A stretch of DNA of 8,011 bases from Candidatus Dadabacteria bacterium (GTDB taxonomy: Bacteria > J088): the NCBI GenBank assembly GCA_003695505.1, contig RFIY01000196.1, forward strand, positions 1 to 8,011. Direction: 5' to 3'. The notes beneath the pieces were generated by a model that searched no databases, was not told the DNA's origin, and was given only the letters and a program-made list of their open reading frames with translations. Both the position numbers and the translations under genes were made by a program. Shown here piece after piece: positions 6,311 through 8,011 of this stretch; the first letter of the stretch is position 1; the number at the start of each line of letters is the position of its first letter.

Positions 6311-7156
6311 GTGACAACTCCAACGCCAGCGACGACCGCGGCGCAGGCCATACCTGCCGATGAAGGCGCGGAACGGAGCGCCGCGCTTCAGGAACTGGCG
6401 AACCGGCTGTCTGCGATCGATGACCCGTGGGAAAAGTTGCGCGTCGCCGCATCAGCGACGGCTCCGGGAAGAATTTCCCTCGGAACAAGCGGGCAATTGA
6501 CCGGCACCGCGATCATCGAAGGCGCGCACCAGCATAACATCCCGCTGCGCGTGTTTACGATCGACACGTTGCGCCTGTTTCCGGAGACAGTCGAATATTT
6601 CGACACGCTCGAATCCCATTACGGGATCTCAATCGAGCGCGTCCATCCGGACGATCAGGAACTGGACCGCATGATCCGGCAGCACGGGGTATTCCTGTTT
6701 TTCGACAGCAAGGCCAAGCAGGAGTACTGCTGCGAAATCCGCAAGGTTCGCCCCAACTTCCGGGCACTACGCGACGTTGACGTCTGGGTGACCGGGCTGC
6801 GCCGCGATCAGTCGGCCTTCCGGGCAGATACGCCCGCGGTTCAGGTCACGCAGATCCCGAATCTCGACAGCAGTTCGGACGAGAAGCATACACTGATCAA
6901 ACTGGCGCCCCTGATCGACTGGGACGAAGCCCGCGTTCGCGCATTTCTCAAAGAAGCGAGAGCGCCACTACATCCACTGCTCGAAGAATCTGAAGGGGAG
7001 TGGTTCTTCGAGAGTCTGGGGTGCGTCATTTGTACGACGCGCCAGGCCCGCTGGGAACCCCCTCGTGCCGGACGCTGGCGATGGTTCAACGAATCGGACG
7101 CCGAGAAAAAAGAGTGCGGCATTCACCTGCCGCCGCCCTCACACATCAACGACTGA
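6311..7156 (+). CDS. cysH: Iron-sulfur APS/PAPS reductase, CysH family
   Basis: The enzyme reduces activated sulfate to sulfite with thioredoxin or a similar donor. The 281-residue product shows FTIDTLRLFPET (82-93), the paired cysteines YCCEIRKVRP (Cys140-Cys141), VTGLRRDQSAFRA (160-172), GCVICTT (Cys238, Cys241), RAGRWRWF and the C-terminal KECGIH (catalytic Cys269). CC plus CxxC is the [4Fe-4S] ligand set of the APS-reductase branch (EC 1.8.4.10); E. coli-type PAPS reductases lack it. Oddities: the nucleotide-binding loop, usually SFGAED-like or SGKES-like, reads SLGTSGQLTG (56-65), and GCxxCT is preceded by an acidic EESEGEWFF where a shorter loop ending in SIGC is usual. The start is GTG at 6311, 9 nt after the cysC stop, without a strong ribosome-binding site, suggesting coupled translation. 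Whether it uses APS, PAPS or both cannot be read from sequence; the adjacent APS kinase leaves PAPS possible. Confidence 0.9.
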   Translation: MTTPTPATTAAQAIPADEGAERSAALQELANRLSAIDDPWEKLRVAASATAPGRISLGTSGQLTGTAIIEGAHQHNIPLRVFTIDTLRLFPETVEYFDTLESHYGISIERVHPDDQELDRMIRQHGVFLFFDSKAKQEYCCEIRKVRPNFRALRDVDVWVTGLRRDQSAFRADTPAVQVTQIPNLDSSSDEKHTLIKLAPLIDWDEARVRAFLKEARAPLHPLLEESEGEWFFESLGCVICTTRQARWEPPRAGRWRWFNESDAEKKECGIHLPPPSHIND

Positions 7157-7203
7157 CGACGCGCTGTGCCGTAGCGACCATGCGCGGGCGCAACCACTCC
7201 GAC

Positions 7204-7209
7204 TATAAT
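7204..7209 (+). promoter_or_regulatory. Consensus -10 box upstream of dksA
   Basis: TATAAT at 7204-7209 is a perfect -10 hexamer, 34 nt before the dksA start codon. At the -35 distance (7181-7186) only TGCGCG is present, a poor match, and there is no TG extension, so an activator may be needed or the box may be weaker than it looks. The stretch after the box is GC-rich (ATCGGCGACAGG), as in promoters that ppGpp and DksA repress; autoregulation is therefore possible but inferred. Confidence 0.5.
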
Positions 7210-7231
7210 ATCGGCGACAGGTGCAGACCCT

Positions 7232-7238
7232 GAGGAGG
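7232..7238 (+). promoter_or_regulatory. Strong ribosome-binding site selecting a TTG start for dksA
   Basis: GAGGAGG ends 5 nt before TTG at 7244. No ATG or GTG is in frame nearby, and the conserved DksA fold begins within a few residues of this TTG. Confidence 0.85.
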
Positions 7239-7243
7239 CTTCA

Positions 7244-7609
7244 TTGGGTCTCAGTCCCAGCGATTTGAACGAATTTCGAGAGCTGCTCCGCCAGCGCGCA
7301 GAAGAGCTGATGGCCGGCGCGGAACACACACGAGGAGACATGCACGAGGAAGGCGCGCTGTTCGCCGATCCGGTAGACCGTGCCATGCTCGAAAGCGGAC
7401 GCAGCTTCGAGCTGCGACTACGCGACCGGGAGCGCAAGCTGATTCGCAAAATACGCGAAGCCATCGACCGCATCGATCACGGGGAATACGGGCTCTGCGA
7501 GTCGTGCGGAGAACCCATAGAACGGGAGCGCCTGCTGGCTCGCCCGGTCACCACGCTCTGCATCGAGTGCAAGGAAGAACAGGAACGCCTCGAAAAAATG
7601 CAATTCTGA
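7244..7609 (+). CDS. dksA: DksA-type RNA polymerase-binding transcription factor, short form
   Basis: DksA binds in the RNA polymerase secondary channel and, with ppGpp, adjusts rRNA and amino-acid promoters. The product is 121 residues. A first helix (LNEFRELLRQRAEELM) leads to the coiled-coil tip FADPVDRA, keeping both tip aspartates (Asp42, Asp45) that distinguish DksA from zinc-finger relatives. The second helix contains RDRERKLIRKI, and the C4 zinc finger is CESC...CIEC (Cys85, Cys88, Cys106, Cys109). E. coli DksA is 151 residues; the roughly 30 missing ones are its N-terminal extension, so this is a compact version, not a truncated gene. It starts at TTG behind GAGGAGG. Because the tip and all four cysteines are kept, I favour a true DksA; a DksA-like paralogue of the TraR/DksA family is the alternative. 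The galU-like gene follows 27 nt later and may share its transcript. Confidence 0.92.
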   Translation: MGLSPSDLNEFRELLRQRAEELMAGAEHTRGDMHEEGALFADPVDRAMLESGRSFELRLRDRERKLIRKIREAIDRIDHGEYGLCESCGEPIERERLLARPVTTLCIECKEEQERLEKMQF

Positions 7610-7636
7610 ACGCTGCATCCGGATCATCAACTCGAC

Positions 7637-8011
7637 ATGCCTGCATCCTCATTACGCATAGCTGTGATTCCCTGCGCGGGACTTGGTTCCCGCATGCTGC
7701 CGTGGTCCAGGGCAGTCCCCAAGGAGCTCCTGCCCGTTGGCACGCTTCCCGTATTCCATTATGTCCTTGCCGAAGCGGCCCACGCCGGAATCGAAACGGT
7801 CGTGCTGGTCAATGCGATCTGGAAACGGGCGCTCGAACGTTACCTCGAACCGGACCGAGCCCTGGAAGCAGAACTGCAGGCACGCGGACGCCTCGAACTG
7901 CTGGACTCGGTACGCGAACTCGCAAGGCGCATCGAACTCGTCACGACATTCCAGCATGAACCACTCGGGCTCGGCCACGCCGTACACTGCGCCGCGCCAG
8001 TTGTCGGCACC
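7637..8011 (+). CDS. galU: GalU-like UTP-glucose-1-phosphate uridylyltransferase, N-terminal part (cut by window edge)
   Basis: GalU makes UDP-glucose from UTP and glucose 1-phosphate for cell-surface polysaccharides. The 125 residues visible from the ATG at 7637 run off the window. They show the nucleotidyltransferase signature AVIPCAGLGSRMLP (9-22) with PKELLPV (28-34), an ETVVLV strand, the ELEAEL-type helix region and GLGHAVHCAAPVVG (about 111-124), a stretch characteristic of GalU. Two positions differ from the usual enzyme: LPATKA is LPWSRA, and the VDKP/VDRP motif is GTLP (35-38), so the sugar specificity may differ; other sugar nucleotidyltransferases are possible. It begins 27 nt after dksA with no clear ribosome-binding site and no promoter visible in the gap, so it is probably read from the dksA transcript. 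Confidence 0.85.
   Translation, partial: MPASSLRIAVIPCAGLGSRMLPWSRAVPKELLPVGTLPVFHYVLAEAAHAGIETVVLVNAIWKRALERYLEPDRALEAELQARGRLELLDSVRELARRIELVTTFQHEPLGLGHAVHCAAPVVGT

Noticed and set aside
1-8011. Mobile elements, CRISPR array, tRNA or rRNA genes, phage or toxin-antitoxin genes
   Set aside because: No transposase or integrase motifs, no regularly spaced repeats, no cloverleaf-like or rRNA-like sequence were found on either strand by eye.

Overview
The window looks like a stretch of chromosome from a GC-rich Gram-negative bacterium, most plausibly a proteobacterium and perhaps a gammaproteobacterium. The reasons are two Gram-negative type lipoprotein signal peptides, a SurA-like periplasmic chaperone, a full-length GlnD PII uridylyltransferase, a DksA-type RNA polymerase factor and a GalU-type pyrophosphorylase. 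I cannot name the genus. I see no mobile element, CRISPR array, tRNA or rRNA, and coding density is high.

Left third (1-2721, minus strand): three tightly packed genes of the parvulin/SurA superfamily, read right to left. The first is a lipoprotein with a complete parvulin domain. The second is a lipoprotein whose first parvulin histidine is replaced by glutamine. The third is a SurA-like protein, cut by the window edge, whose parvulin region is shortened beyond easy recognition. The second and third genes overlap by 14 nt, so an operon for envelope protein folding is likely.

Middle (2722-5588): a 239-nt divergent intergenic region separates this operon from glnD, the nitrogen-status sensor that modifies PII proteins. 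The region holds GC-rich dyads and three copies of a 7-nt element that can form mutually exclusive hairpins. glnD itself carries a perfect 15-bp inverted repeat inside its coding sequence.

Right third (5589-8011, plus strand): a convincing sigma70-type promoter precedes cysC (APS kinase), followed 9 nt later by a cysH-like iron-sulfur APS/PAPS reductase. Then comes a perfect TATAAT box and strong ribosome-binding site for a short dksA with a TTG start, and finally the 5' part of a galU-like sugar nucleotidyltransferase that runs off the window. cysC and cysH form a sulfate-assimilation pair. dksA and galU may be co-transcribed.

Most of this is ordinary housekeeping content. No clearly new system is visible. 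The points most worth a second look are the graded loss of catalytic features across the parvulin trio, the competing structures in the glnD leader, the inverted repeat within glnD, and the unusual nucleotide-binding region of the CysH-like protein.
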